64,000 bases of DNA from an uncultured Draconibacterium sp. (GTDB lineage Bacteria > Bacteroidota > Bacteroidia > Bacteroidales > Prolixibacteraceae), in assembly GCF_913063105.1 (NCBI RefSeq), contig NZ_CAJXYQ010000012.1:62001-126000 (forward strand), written 5' to 3'. The notes beneath the pieces were generated by a model. That model had not been told where the DNA came from and did no database searches. It saw only the letters and a program-made list of their open reading frames with translations. The stretch's first letter is position 1, and every line of letters starts with the position of its first letter. Shown here one piece after another: positions 52,011 to 62,633 of this stretch. The translations under genes were made by a program, and so were the position numbers.

Positions 52011-55000
52011 TTAGTTCTTTTTGAGTACTAGTTTTTTTACAACCTCTCTATCATCTGATATTATTTTTACAAAGTATATTCCGCTTACTTTATCAGCTAA
52101 ATCAAACCTGATTAGTTCTGATGGCATATATTGTTTATGTAATATTCTTGCTCCATTAATGTTATAAACAAACAACTCAATATTATTAGTACCAACGTCA
52201 CCAAATTTAATATTAACCATACCTGATGATGGATTAGGATACATACTCACTTCAAACAGTCCTTCTTCAATTGTCTCAATAGACACATTAATTTCTGATG
52301 ATTTTATACAAACCGTAAAAGTGTCAGAAACTGAATTACTAAAGAGATTAGTTGCAGTAACAATCATGTTGTAACATAAAGTATCTGAAGAACCGGGAGT
52401 AATTAATAACGAGTCATTCTCATAAGACATCCAATCAGGTAAAGACATTGTTGATTGTTCTACAACAGAAATAGTAATTGAATCACTACCAGAATCATTA
52501 AAATATTCTCCAAGTTTGGAACTAATCGAAATGGTTACAGTTTCATTCGAATAAAATGATGTGTCCGGAATCGACTGGATAACAACCGGGATTGTTGGCT
52601 GGCTTTTCACCACTAGCTTAAATATTTGAGTAGCCTTTGCTCCTTCACTATCTTCAACAATCACTGTAATATTACCTTCACCAATAACATTTGGGGCGAG
52701 TTGGACATCGATTGATCCTTCCTCTTCTCCTTGTAAGTAGTTTACATCAATATTTGTAACTAAATCAGTGTTCGCACATGTAGCAGAAACCTCGACAGAT
52801 TGATTTTCACAATCATGACCATAAGATATACCATGTAATTCAACATTTATCTCACCTTCTCCTTCAAATATATCAATATCGTTTATCGAATCAATTGATG
52901 GAGCGTCGTTGGTCGGTTCCACAATAACCTTGAAAGAAAGCATTGTTTCATTTCCCGATTTGTCAGTTACCGACCATTTTTCGGTTGTGGTACCTATCGG
53001 GAAAGTACCATTACTGCCTAAGCCTGTAATCAGTTCTTTAGTTATCGAACAATTATCACTTGCAGTAATTTGAGGATAACTAATTTTTGTTTCACAAGTA
53101 CCAGGATCAAGTTTTACAATTACATCAGCTATTGTACTCACAACAGGATCTGAATTATCCAGCACATTTACACTTGTTATACAAGTTGAAGAATTTCCAC
53201 ATCCATCGGTTACAGTTAAAGTAACAGGTATTGATTTTCCTGCATCATCACAATCAAAACGATTTGGGTTGGCACTTATAATCAGATCGCTAAATGAGTC
53301 GTAATTATCGGTACTTCCATTTGCAAGTGTTTCCAAATTGCTTTTGCCTAATGTATAAGTTCCTGATGATCCAAGTACGACACTAACAGAATTACAAACC
53401 ACGTTTGGTGCAATATTATCATTAACCTCAATATTCTGCACCTGATCGCTTGCAAAATTTCCACAATTATCTTCGAGACTCCATGTTCTTTTAATTAGCC
53501 AGCCACAATCTGTTTGAGTCGTGTCATCTGCATAGGTAGCTTCTATTGATGTACTGCACAAATCTGCTTCATCCTTAACATCTCCTGTAATTGAAGTGTC
53601 GGCATCAAACAATGCATTTTCATCCATATAAATTACTATATCATCCGGAATTGTATAAGTAGGCGGTGTTGTATCCTCTACGGTAAAGCTGGCTGAGGCT
53701 GTGGTTTTATTACCACATTCGTCTTCCGCTGTCCAGGTAACTTCTGCCATACCAGTTGAACCACATATATCACTTAATGAATTAAAATCATTGTTTATAT
53801 CAACTGCGCCACCACATGAATCTGTTGCATTAACCTTAGCTAACCATTCATTAATTACAGAAGAATAATCAGATCCATCGCATTCAACGACGGTATCTTT
53901 CGGAATAGTAGTAAATAAAGGCCCCTTGGTATCTGTTACTGTAAATGTCGCTGAAGTTGTTGCACTATTACCGGTTGAATCTATTGCCGTCCAGGTAACC
54001 AGAACAGAACCGGTTTCAGCACATTGATTCGAGAGTGAAGTATAATCATTTGTAATTACAATTCTTGTGTCACAACAATCATCTATCGCAGCAACATTTT
54101 TTAACCATGCCTGCAACTGTGATATATTGCCACTACCATCACATTCCACAACGGTATCTTTGGGAATAATTGTAAACACCGGTGGAGTAATATCCTCAAT
54201 TGTGAATGTAGCAGTTGTTGAAACCGAAACTCCACAATCACCGATGGCAGTAAAGGTAACGGTATAGCTTCCTGTATTACATCTTCCGGGAGTGTAATCA
54301 TCCATAGTATAATTCCAGCTTACATTGCCACAACCCAAATCGACTGCTCTTGCCCCTCCATGATTATCTAACCAGCTCTGATAATCTATTTCACCATTTT
54401 CGCAATTGCTGGTCTGATCTTGCGCTTCAACATCGATTGCTAATGGCTGATCAACCACTTTTATATATGCAGTTTTAACTTCTGTATCTTCACCTTCGGA
54501 ATTTGAAGCCGTTAATGAAATTGTATAATCGCCTGAGGAAACATAAGAATGATTTGGATTTTGAACAATACTTGATACTCCATCTCCAAAATTCCAGGAC
54601 CAGTTCGTTGGATTACCGGTCGACAAATCGTTAAATAACACAGGATTATTAACAACTAAAATAGTAGGTAAAGCATCAAAATCGGCATCAATAACATAAG
54701 GATTTAAATCCTGATTGATATACTCATCCTTTACATAGCCATCACAACCTGACACGCTAAGTTTAAATGTAATTTCACCATTGCTTGAGTTTTTGGGAAC
54801 AGGTAACGTAAAACTACCATTTCCAGTACCATTTCCGCTGGCAATTAGCGTTTCACCTTGTTTAAACTCGTAGCTCCATTCACCGAGGATAGTTACGTTA
54901 TATAAAACATTCGCCCCTAAATAAGAAACATTTCCTGATAGATCAGAAGAAAGTTGAAGATCACATTCTGGCACAATAGTTACTTCATTTGATTTAACAG

Positions 55001-58000
55001 ATATTCCTTGAGACTCGCCATCATTAGGTTCGACTATTGCATACCAGATTTCATTAGCAGAAGTTTCTTCAGAAGAAATAGTTATCAGATCATTATAATC
55101 GGATAAGTAAATATTGTTTCGATACCACTTAATGGAACTATTATCTTCATCAATGTCTTCATCAATAAAAGTATAACTCAGTGTTAATGATTCTGAAATT
55201 TCAGGACTTACTGGATTAATCGTAACATTTGAAACTCCAGGAATATCATTCTCATCCAATATATTTATAATAAAAGATTGAATAATTGAGGCTCCGGCAT
55301 TATCAGTTGCCTTTATAGCAATAGAATAGTCCGTTTTATACTCAAAATCAAAAACAATATCTGCTCTTAAATTTCCTTCAGAATCGATAGTAAAAGCATT
55401 ATTATCAATGTATCCATCAACAAATTCAAATTGATGTGTATCTCCATCGTCAGAGTCAACAACCTTTAGAATTCCGATTACATCGTTTACTGAATTATTC
55501 TCGAATAGCACAGATGAACTTAATGACAAATCAATTGGAGAATGATTAACGGAACCTATTTCAACAGTATTAGATGTTTTTATTGTTCCATTTTCTTTTC
55601 CATCATATGGTCCTATTTTTACAAACCACTCATCTCCAGAAGCGGTATTTTCTGACGCAACTAATGACATTCCATCGAAATCAGCTTGATGATCACCATT
55701 TTGATACCACTCAATAATGGAATTATCACCATCACCATCTTCATCTGAATAATCGTATGAAAGATTTAGGTTCTGATTGCTTGTTGGATTTGATGGTGAA
55801 ATCTCAACATTTCGAACTCGCGGCAAGTCGTTCACATCATTTAGATTAACTGTTACTTCAGCAATAGATGAAGCTTCGGGATTACCATCATCGGTAACTT
55901 TTACCCTGAATTTATATTGTTGATTTTCCTCAAAATTGAAATCACCTTCATCTCCAACCCAAAGAGAACCGGAACTTGCTCCAAGTACAAATGGACTTGT
56001 CTGACCATCGTAGAAACTATAGGTTAATTCGCCTCCCTCTGGATCGTTTGCATTTATATTTCCAATTAAAGTTGCTGCTAAAGTGTTTTCATCAATACTG
56101 AATGATTGATCTGAAATTGTAGGTGCTTCATTATCTAGTTGTTTTGTATAGAATACCTGGTGAGGTTCAGGATCATCAGAACTCCAGGCACTCCAATTCC
56201 CTACTTCATCCATAACACGTACATGCCAATGATATTTTTTACCGGGCACCAATTCCTCACTTATTTTCTCAAAACCAGTTACAGGATCTACCCCAGAAAA
56301 AGTTCCCGACGAATATGAATGAGTAGTACTTGTTCCTGTTATGAAACCTGTTTCATAGACAATGTTATCATTATCATCATCACATCTTACTCTTAACTCA
56401 TAACCAACCTGAATGTTACCATCAGGAGAATTATAGCTCGTCCAGTTAAATAAAGGAGTTAAGGTTATAATTTCTTCATTTAATGTCGGAGCTATAGGTT
56501 CCGGAGTGTCAGGGACTGACGAAGATACAGTCTTGCTTAATAAATATTGCTTTCGAGCCTCAAACATATCATAGAAAGATCCGGTCATGTTTTGCTCAGA
56601 ACTAGTATTATCTGGCACCCAAAGAGCATTTACTCTTAAGTCTGGAGTAAAAGATAAATTGTGTTCACCATCTGTTTTAAACTTAATCGGTAGATTAAGT
56701 GATATATTATTGGCTGTAGCCAAATTAAATAAACTGGATCCACCTCCTAACAACAATTTCAATTCACCAACATTGGCCAGTTCAAGGTCATTTGTATAAT
56801 GCGTTTCAACTTTGCCTGTAGCACCAATACCAAAATGAACTAAAGCTTCTGTTGCCAAATCTTTTACCTCATTTTTTATTACTCCTCCTATAGTGCTTGC
56901 TATAATTTCTCCTTTCCCTAAGGTAAATAGACTTATTGAAGCCATGATAGCCTCTTGTAAAACGGTATTTCCATCAATTTCTAATTGAACCTGATCAGAC
57001 AATAATTCTACATTATCGCTATTATAGTGGAAAAGTAACTGACTCATTCCTATTCCGTAAATATCTTTGGGATATGCTGCTCCATAATCATTATCCCAAT
57101 CATTACCCACAGTTATATCAATTTTTAGGTTATAAACAGTGTTAACTTTGGGTATTTCCGGTAACCCTGAGAATTTTATATTTATTCCTCCGTCATTGAC
57201 TACGATTGCATCATCAACACTTCGAATATCCTCATCATATGGCAAATCAGTAAGTACAACAGGGAACTCTCCACTGGCATGTAAAGGAAGCACTACTTTC
57301 TCTTTTGTGAAGTATATACCTGGAATCCATGATTGTTTTTTGATGTGAAATGAGAATTCCTCATCTTTCGTTTCTGGTGTCACTTCAAAATTAAAAATTT
57401 GTTCATCGCCGGCATTAAGAGAATATGGCCCATCTAATGTATTAACCCATTCCCAATTAATCGGATTAAGTTTTCCATCTCCATCATACACTTCAACCTT
57501 ATATTTTCCACTTGTTCTTGGTTTAACAGAGAATTTAACGTTACCTGGCTCCAGAATTGTTAAATCAGACTCTACACCATTAAAGTATGATCCTTTAAAA
57601 TCACGGTTTTCAACACCCGTTGCCATTATCATCCAATTAACATCCTCAGGATTGGTTTTCCATTTCTCATAGTCATATACACCACCTCCTTCAGTACCTG
57701 GTGTTGAATTAAAAGGACCGAACTCAAGTGATGCAGAGAACATGACTTCGATATCCCCTTGATGATTAATCGTGATCTCTTTATTATTGTCGAACCACCA
57801 TCCTTCAGGTCTAATGTTTTTATCTATTGAATAGTCATGCCAAATTCCAATCAGGTGCTTATTGTTCTCATCATCTAATAGAGTATAAACCGATGAGAAC
57901 ATTGTGTTATCATCAAAAGATAATTCATCGTTACTCAAGTCAGATTTTATATCAACAAAACATGTTGCCCTATCAAAATAGAATGTTTGTGAAACGGATG

Positions 58001-61000
58001 CTGATTCTCCTAGCTGTACTGATACACTCTGGTCTTCCCACTGTGTTTTTATTGTTGTTTGGCCAACATCCTCTGATACTTTGTCTATATCTGTGCGGAC
58101 TGCATTGATTACAGCCTCTTTGTAGGGGGTGAAGAAATCTCCTGTGCCACCTACATATGGAAGAAGATTTCCTTCAGCTGTAGGTTGCCCATTTATTATA
58201 GGTTTTGGTTGGCCAAATAACATTATCGTATTAAAAACACTTGCAAATAAATTATACGCAATTTGACCATCGGTATATTCAACTTCAGGCAAAATAGTTT
58301 CTAAATCGTATTGACACTGATTTCCATGATGAAGAAAAGTTTGATCATTTAGATCCGGGAAATTATCATTTAACAAACATTTCAAAGTAATTCCACTTTC
58401 CCAATTTAAATCGTTAGGTTCTGGCAGCAAAAATGTAACAATTTGTACCTTATATTCTCCGGGAACAACCTCCTTATCAGCTCCTACCGGGAAAGAAACT
58501 TGTTCTGTTGAATTTGCTTCTAAATTGAAGCGATAAGTATGATCCGATTCATATATATCTCCATTTGGATATATTATGCGATATTTTAGTCCTGTTAACT
58601 CGTCTGTGTTCAATGAATTTGTGACCGAAACGTCAATACCAAATTTCTCATGTACATTTTTAGTATAGCTATAGTAACCTACACCATCCTCGCTCATAAT
58701 GCTAAATCGATCGAAAGTGAGAAATGAATAAGGAGACATTTCATAATAACCATAGCTGTTCAATGTCCTGTTTGTCTTAAATTCTGAAATATAGCATTCT
58801 GTAGTTTGGAGATTAAATGTCCAACTTTTTACAGCTTCTAAAGAGTTCCCAGCTAAATCTTTAACATCAGTATTTATTTGACATGTTAAATCGTATGCTG
58901 AGCTGAGGGTTGAGTTTATATCGATATACACGTAGTTTGTAGAGCTTTTATCTAAATTTATATTCCAATTCAAATTTTGTGCTTGCTGCGATATAATCAA
59001 TGAGCTAGTTGTTAAAGTATTCAAATCAATTTCATCACTAAACTCAATAATAATTCCCGTTGAATTCAATAACTCTATTGGAATACTTTCTCCATCTTCA
59101 GGGAATACAGAGATAATAGTAGGAGGAGTTTCGTCAATAACATCATCAATCGTGAATGCTATACATTCTTCCCAATCCAGAATATCTGTTATTATCCATT
59201 CTCCATCAATGTAAGTTTCAATCTTTACTTTAACATATAACGTTTTTCCCAGCCAATCTTCTTGAACTGTAAATGGAATTGCTACAGAAGTATTTCCATT
59301 TGCGTTTGCGGTAAATTGTGTTAATCCTGATTCAAATTCGGCACTTCCCGTTTTATCTGTATCAAGCCAAACTTGCATGCGGCTGGTAAAGTTAGTATTG
59401 TAATTGTTTTTAATATTTATATCCAGATTTAGATTGGCATTAACAGGTAATTTATCATCTCCGGGATAAAAAATAGTATTCCCATTAGATGCTGCGTACC
59501 AAGTTGTGTGCGGATATGAACGCTGTGCCTGAATAGCTCCAACACCATCTTCAATTTCAAAGTTATTCTTGGCCCATAGTTCTTGCTCTTCAACCGCTAC
59601 ATCCGAATTAAAAACGTGGTATTCATAGCTTGAAGTAACTGGTAATCTGAATATGTAATATCCATAATCATTGGTAAGTTCTGACCATTGATTGTCTTCA
59701 TTACTCTGATCAATGATTTTTACTAGTGCACCAGCTTTAAAATTACTGGTGTTTTCTAATACATGGAATGTAACATTAGCTGTTTCAACAACAACTACGT
59801 TCCATTCAACCTCTCCTTTTAGTCCTTCTTCATCCCAAAATTCACAAACGATTTTATGATTACCCTCTGTTTCAAAAATATAATCTGTCAACTCAGAATC
59901 CTTATCTTCATGTGATTCAAATAATCCCCAGTCAATAATTTCATCTTTTATCAAACCAGCATCATAATACCATTTTGCCCGATATAAGTTCTTATCGTTA
60001 TCAATTCCATTTGCAATAAATCTTTTTGAATCTCCCTGATTAATAGAGATATAATCAGAACCTGGTTCTACTTTGCTGACAATCGGAGGATTATTACAAT
60101 GTCCTGTTAAAGATATTTCAAGGTCCGGACAGTTTGAGCCATTGATTTCAACTCTGGCCTCATCATCTCCATAACCAGAAGGATTGTATTGAACATTAAT
60201 CGTTTTAATTTCATTAGCAATAATGTTAAAAGCTCCTCCTCCTGAGATTATTGTATATTTCTCCTTGTCTGATCCGGCAAGACTAATTTCTCCAACTGCG
60301 TCTCGGTCTCCTGTATTTGTAAGTGTAAATGAAAGCTCAGTAGAACTACTTGATTCCCGGCTTGCAAAATCGAGAGATGATTTGTCTGATACTAAATTAG
60401 CAGGATCTTGTATTGTAATAAGTTTATAGGCTGTATTGTTATCCTCAAATAATTCATTAATTCTGTTCGGTTGGTCTATTTGCGCAATTAGGTAACAGGG
60501 GTTATGAGGACTTAGAAGATCACTCTCATTAATTGTTATTGATTTAGTGTCATCCCAAATCTCGTTAATACTCATAATTGCTGTAATACCAAAATCTTCG
60601 CTGGCGATTTGAATATCATCACCATCATCAAATTTCGAATCAGAAGATAGATAATATTTAATTTGCCAGTAATCAGTAATAGTGGTTGCTTTTGTTCCTG
60701 TATTTTTAAATTTAAGATCTAAATCAATACTCTCTCCAGGAATTATTTCTAATGGTTCATGAACATTATATTCAGTAAATTCAAAATCAGGATTTGGTTC
60801 TGGATCAACATCTACTGTAATTTCTAAATCATTATTCCCAGTTACGGTTTCAGCCTCAGGATTTATTATTTTATCAACAACAACCAGAATATCGTGATTC
60901 CCATCTGAGTTAAAAGTATAAGATATATCCTCTGTCCTTGTATCTCCGGGATCAAGACTTCCGTGGCTATCTGATCCTACATTTGAACCATCAACATAGT

Positions 61001-62210
61001 AAGTTAAAGAAATATCTTCTGCAACTTCATCTCCATTATTTTCGAATGTAACGTATATCGTGGATGAACTACCTTCAACAGGTGTAGAAGGATCGGTCCA
61101 AATACGTGTTACTTCAATATCCGGCGTTTTGATATAAATAGGAAGGGCAACATATTCATCTGCATTGTTATCCTCATCCAGTTCCTCAATATTGTCATTT
61201 ACATCTATATATGCTATAAGGTAACAGGTTCCAGAGGTTTTTGGCAAATCTGATTTATCTATTGTTGGACTTTCAGTATCATCCCAGGTTCCTCCCGGGC
61301 TCAAAGATGATGTTCCTCCAAAGGTTCTACTACCTATTTCAATATCTGTGGAACTATAATACCGATCTGAAGATAAGTAGTATTTTAGTACAACAAGAGC
61401 ATAATTCGTACTCTTAGTTCCTTTGTTCCCTACATCACATGAAATATTTAGTTTCTCTCCAGGTGTAACCTGTGTTTCTGTAACATCCAGATTCGAAATA
61501 TATAGGTCAGGGCTATTTTCATAATATACTGTTATTTTCCAACTATCAATTCTTCCATCATCACCTGACAACTTATCAGTGGCAACAAGAGTCCACGTTT
61601 GATTTACCTTTTGGTTAGTTGGATATGATGTTCTGCTTCCTTCAGAAGTTTCATTATAACCATCCCAAAGATTATCTCCCGTTTTTGAAAGCCGAATTTC
61701 GCCATCATTCCAAGAACTAGTTCCGCATTTTAAGTATACATCACTAACATAATCATGGTCAATATTCCATTCATATATAATTCTCGAAGCATATACACCT
61801 GAAGGTGCTCCAGAAATAGTAATATTCGAATAAGCTGCACTTAGATCAGCAATTGTGTAATCCGTTGAATTATTGTCATTCTCACTGTCTTCAGCAGTAG
61901 CAGATTTAAGATCTTCTTCTAAATCATGAGAACTTTCATCAGATTTGATCTCAAAACCGTATTCAATAATTTCAAAATCAATTTTGTTATCTTTTAATAT
62001 CGAAACTTCGTTTTCGTACAATTCATAAGTCCTGTCTTGCCAATTTTTACCAATTAATCCCTCTTTTAAAAGTAGGTCAACTTGAGTAGGAGACAACTCA
62101 CCATATTGTAAAACAATAATTTGTTTTGATTCAAGCGCTTCCTGGGCTTGAATTCCTGTAAAAAAAATTGATAATAATAATAATAATAATAGTAGTAGAA
62201 TTTTTTTCAT
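52011..62210 (-). CDS. Giant multidomain T9SS-exported surface protein
   Basis: Protein of 3399 residues with signal peptide (MKKI, nine Leu, SIFFTGIQA). Domains in order, with approximate residues: a propeptide-like segment (23-110); a proprotein-convertase P-domain (117-230, IIYEWNIDHDYVSDVYL, TWTLVATDKLSGDDGRIDSWKI); three CARDB domains (233-595); a choice-of-anchor-D domain (600-705); Ig-like and carboxypeptidase-regulatory-like domains (707-885); a Big_5-type Ig domain (1027-1137, VFPEDGESIPIE); a long unassigned region (~1140-1900); an FN3-like domain (1903-2025); two cadherin-like domains (2027-2127, 2223-2323); PKD (2510-2587, SWNFGDGVSS); several HYR-like domains (2587-3100, KDTVVECDGS repeated); and a T9SS type A sorting domain (3320-3399, VSMYPNPSSGMVNI, GIYFVKI). 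No catalytic domain is recognisable. It probably acts as a surface adhesin or matrix protein, cleaved and anchored by T9SS. It is a single gene with its own terminator. Confidence 0.92.
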   Translation of the reverse strand: MKKILLLLLLLLLSIFFTGIQAQEALESKQIIVLQYGELSPTQVDLLLKEGLIGKNWQDRTYELYENEVSILKDNKIDFEIIEYGFEIKSDESSHDLEEDLKSATAEDSENDNNSTDYTIADLSAAYSNITISGAPSGVYASRIIYEWNIDHDYVSDVYLKCGTSSWNDGEIRLSKTGDNLWDGYNETSEGSRTSYPTNQKVNQTWTLVATDKLSGDDGRIDSWKITVYYENSPDLYISNLDVTETQVTPGEKLNISCDVGNKGTKSTNYALVVLKYYLSSDRYYSSTDIEIGSRTFGGTSSLSPGGTWDDTESPTIDKSDLPKTSGTCYLIAYIDVNDNIEELDEDNNADEYVALPIYIKTPDIEVTRIWTDPSTPVEGSSSTIYVTFENNGDEVAEDISLTYYVDGSNVGSDSHGSLDPGDTRTEDISYTFNSDGNHDILVVVDKIINPEAETVTGNNDLEITVDVDPEPNPDFEFTEYNVHEPLEIIPGESIDLDLKFKNTGTKATTITDYWQIKYYLSSDSKFDDGDDIQIASEDFGITAIMSINEIWDDTKSITINESDLLSPHNPCYLIAQIDQPNRINELFEDNNTAYKLITIQDPANLVSDKSSLDFASRESSSSTELSFTLTNTGDRDAVGEISLAGSDKEKYTIISGGGAFNIIANEIKTINVQYNPSGYGDDEARVEINGSNCPDLEISLTGHCNNPPIVSKVEPGSDYISINQGDSKRFIANGIDNDKNLYRAKWYYDAGLIKDEIIDWGLFESHEDKDSELTDYIFETEGNHKIVCEFWDEEGLKGEVEWNVVVVETANVTFHVLENTSNFKAGALVKIIDQSNEDNQWSELTNDYGYYIFRLPVTSSYEYHVFNSDVAVEEQELWAKNNFEIEDGVGAIQAQRSYPHTTWYAASNGNTIFYPGDDKLPVNANLNLDINIKNNYNTNFTSRMQVWLDTDKTGSAEFESGLTQFTANANGNTSVAIPFTVQEDWLGKTLYVKVKIETYIDGEWIITDILDWEECIAFTIDDVIDETPPTIISVFPEDGESIPIELLNSTGIIIEFSDEIDLNTLTTSSLIISQQAQNLNWNINLDKSSTNYVYIDINSTLSSAYDLTCQINTDVKDLAGNSLEAVKSWTFNLQTTECYISEFKTNRTLNSYGYYEMSPYSFLTFDRFSIMSEDGVGYYSYTKNVHEKFGIDVSVTNSLNTDELTGLKYRIIYPNGDIYESDHTYRFNLEANSTEQVSFPVGADKEVVPGEYKVQIVTFLLPEPNDLNWESGITLKCLLNDNFPDLNDQTFLHHGNQCQYDLETILPEVEYTDGQIAYNLFASVFNTIMLFGQPKPIINGQPTAEGNLLPYVGGTGDFFTPYKEAVINAVRTDIDKVSEDVGQTTIKTQWEDQSVSVQLGESASVSQTFYFDRATCFVDIKSDLSNDELSFDDNTMFSSVYTLLDDENNKHLIGIWHDYSIDKNIRPEGWWFDNNKEITINHQGDIEVMFSASLEFGPFNSTPGTEGGGVYDYEKWKTNPEDVNWMIMATGVENRDFKGSYFNGVESDLTILEPGNVKFSVKPRTSGKYKVEVYDGDGKLNPINWEWVNTLDGPYSLNAGDEQIFNFEVTPETKDEEFSFHIKKQSWIPGIYFTKEKVVLPLHASGEFPVVLTDLPYDEDIRSVDDAIVVNDGGINIKFSGLPEIPKVNTVYNLKIDITVGNDWDNDYGAAYPKDIYGIGMSQLLFHYNSDNVELLSDQVQLEIDGNTVLQEAIMASISLFTLGKGEIIASTIGGVIKNEVKDLATEALVHFGIGATGKVETHYTNDLELANVGELKLLLGGGSSLFNLATANNISLNLPIKFKTDGEHNLSFTPDLRVNALWVPDNTSSEQNMTGSFYDMFEARKQYLLSKTVSSSVPDTPEPIAPTLNEEIITLTPLFNWTSYNSPDGNIQVGYELRVRCDDDNDNIVYETGFITGTSTTHSYSSGTFSGVDPVTGFEKISEELVPGKKYHWHVRVMDEVGNWSAWSSDDPEPHQVFYTKQLDNEAPTISDQSFSIDENTLAATLIGNINANDPEGGELTYSFYDGQTSPFVLGASSGSLWVGDEGDFNFEENQQYKFRVKVTDDGNPEASSIAEVTVNLNDVNDLPRVRNVEISPSNPTSNQNLNLSYDYSDEDGDGDNSIIEWYQNGDHQADFDGMSLVASENTASGDEWFVKIGPYDGKENGTIKTSNTVEIGSVNHSPIDLSLSSSVLFENNSVNDVIGILKVVDSDDGDTHQFEFVDGYIDNNAFTIDSEGNLRADIVFDFEYKTDYSIAIKATDNAGASIIQSFIINILDENDIPGVSNVTINPVSPEISESLTLSYTFIDEDIDEDNSSIKWYRNNIYLSDYNDLITISSEETSANEIWYAIVEPNDGESQGISVKSNEVTIVPECDLQLSSDLSGNVSYLGANVLYNVTILGEWSYEFKQGETLIASGNGTGNGSFTLPVPKNSSNGEITFKLSVSGCDGYVKDEYINQDLNPYVIDADFDALPTILVVNNPVLFNDLSTGNPTNWSWNFGDGVSSIVQNPNHSYVSSGDYTISLTASNSEGEDTEVKTAYIKVVDQPLAIDVEAQDQTSNCENGEIDYQSWLDNHGGARAVDLGCGNVSWNYTMDDYTPGRCNTGSYTVTFTAIGDCGVSVSTTATFTIEDITPPVFTIIPKDTVVECDGSGNISQLQAWLKNVAAIDDCCDTRIVITNDYTSLSNQCAETGSVLVTWTAIDSTGNSATTSATFTVTDTKGPLFTTIPKDTVVECDGSDYSSVINEWLAKVNATDSCGGAVDINNDFNSLSDICGSTGMAEVTWTAEDECGNKTTASASFTVEDTTPPTYTIPDDIVIYMDENALFDADTSITGDVKDEADLCSTSIEATYADDTTQTDCGWLIKRTWSLEDNCGNFASDQVQNIEVNDNIAPNVVCNSVSVVLGSSGTYTLGKSNLETLANGSTDNYDSFSDLIISANPNRFDCDDAGKSIPVTLTVTDGCGNSSTCITSVNVLDNSDPVVSTIADVIVKLDPGTCETKISYPQITASDNCSITKELITGLGSNGTFPIGTTTEKWSVTDKSGNETMLSFKVIVEPTNDAPSIDSINDIDIFEGEGEINVELHGISYGHDCENQSVEVSATCANTDLVTNIDVNYLQGEEEGSIDVQLAPNVIGEGNITVIVEDSEGAKATQIFKLVVKSQPTIPVVIQSIPDTSFYSNETVTISISSKLGEYFNDSGSDSITISVVEQSTMSLPDWMSYENDSLLITPGSSDTLCYNMIVTATNLFSNSVSDTFTVCIKSSEINVSIETIEEGLFEVSMYPNPSSGMVNIKFGDVGTNNIELFVYNINGARILHKQYMPSELIRFDLADKVSGIYFVKIISDDREVVKKLVLKKN
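62172..62198 (-). repeat. In-frame TTA/CTA microsatellite coding the signal-peptide Leu core
   Basis: Nine consecutive Leu codons (three CTA then six TTA on the coding strand) form residues 5-13 of the giant protein. Gain or loss of triplets would change the length of the hydrophobic core without shifting the frame. Confidence 0.85.
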
Positions 62211-62633
62211 AACCTGATTCAGTTAAGTTTAACATCATACTAAAAATAACTATGATAAACATTGGTGCTTTATCGAACCTAATTGGCTTATTGAATCAAC
62301 ACTTTTTCTGATTGAAGGCGAAGTTTGTACCAACAAACAAAATCAAACTAAAAACAGATATTTTTATTGGATTCCATCATTATTGAGCGCGAAGAATTAC
62401 TAAACAGCTTGTTTTTATTATTAAACATAGTATTTTCATAGACGAACAATCGTGCATTCAAAATTCAAATTATTATATTGCAAAGAGAAATTACTTTTAG
62501 TTTTTCTGTACTACCCAACAACAATATGTGGAGTTTAATAATCCCGTGATTGATGCGATTCTTTTTCTGCTAACAGAAAAGAATAAACAAGCAAAAAGAT
62601 AAAAAACGAATTACCCAGTTAAAGTGCCTGCTA
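62211..62633. other. 423-bp divergent intergenic region with a small hairpin
   Basis: The region lies between the starts of the giant surface-protein gene (minus) and the LytTR regulator (plus), so it should carry both promoters. It is AT-rich with no ORF of coding character. One dyad, TTCTTTTTCTG (62559-62569) / CAGAAAAGAA (62574-62583), lies about 50 bp before the regulator start and could be an operator or leader hairpin. I could not place convincing promoter boxes. Confidence 0.5.
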
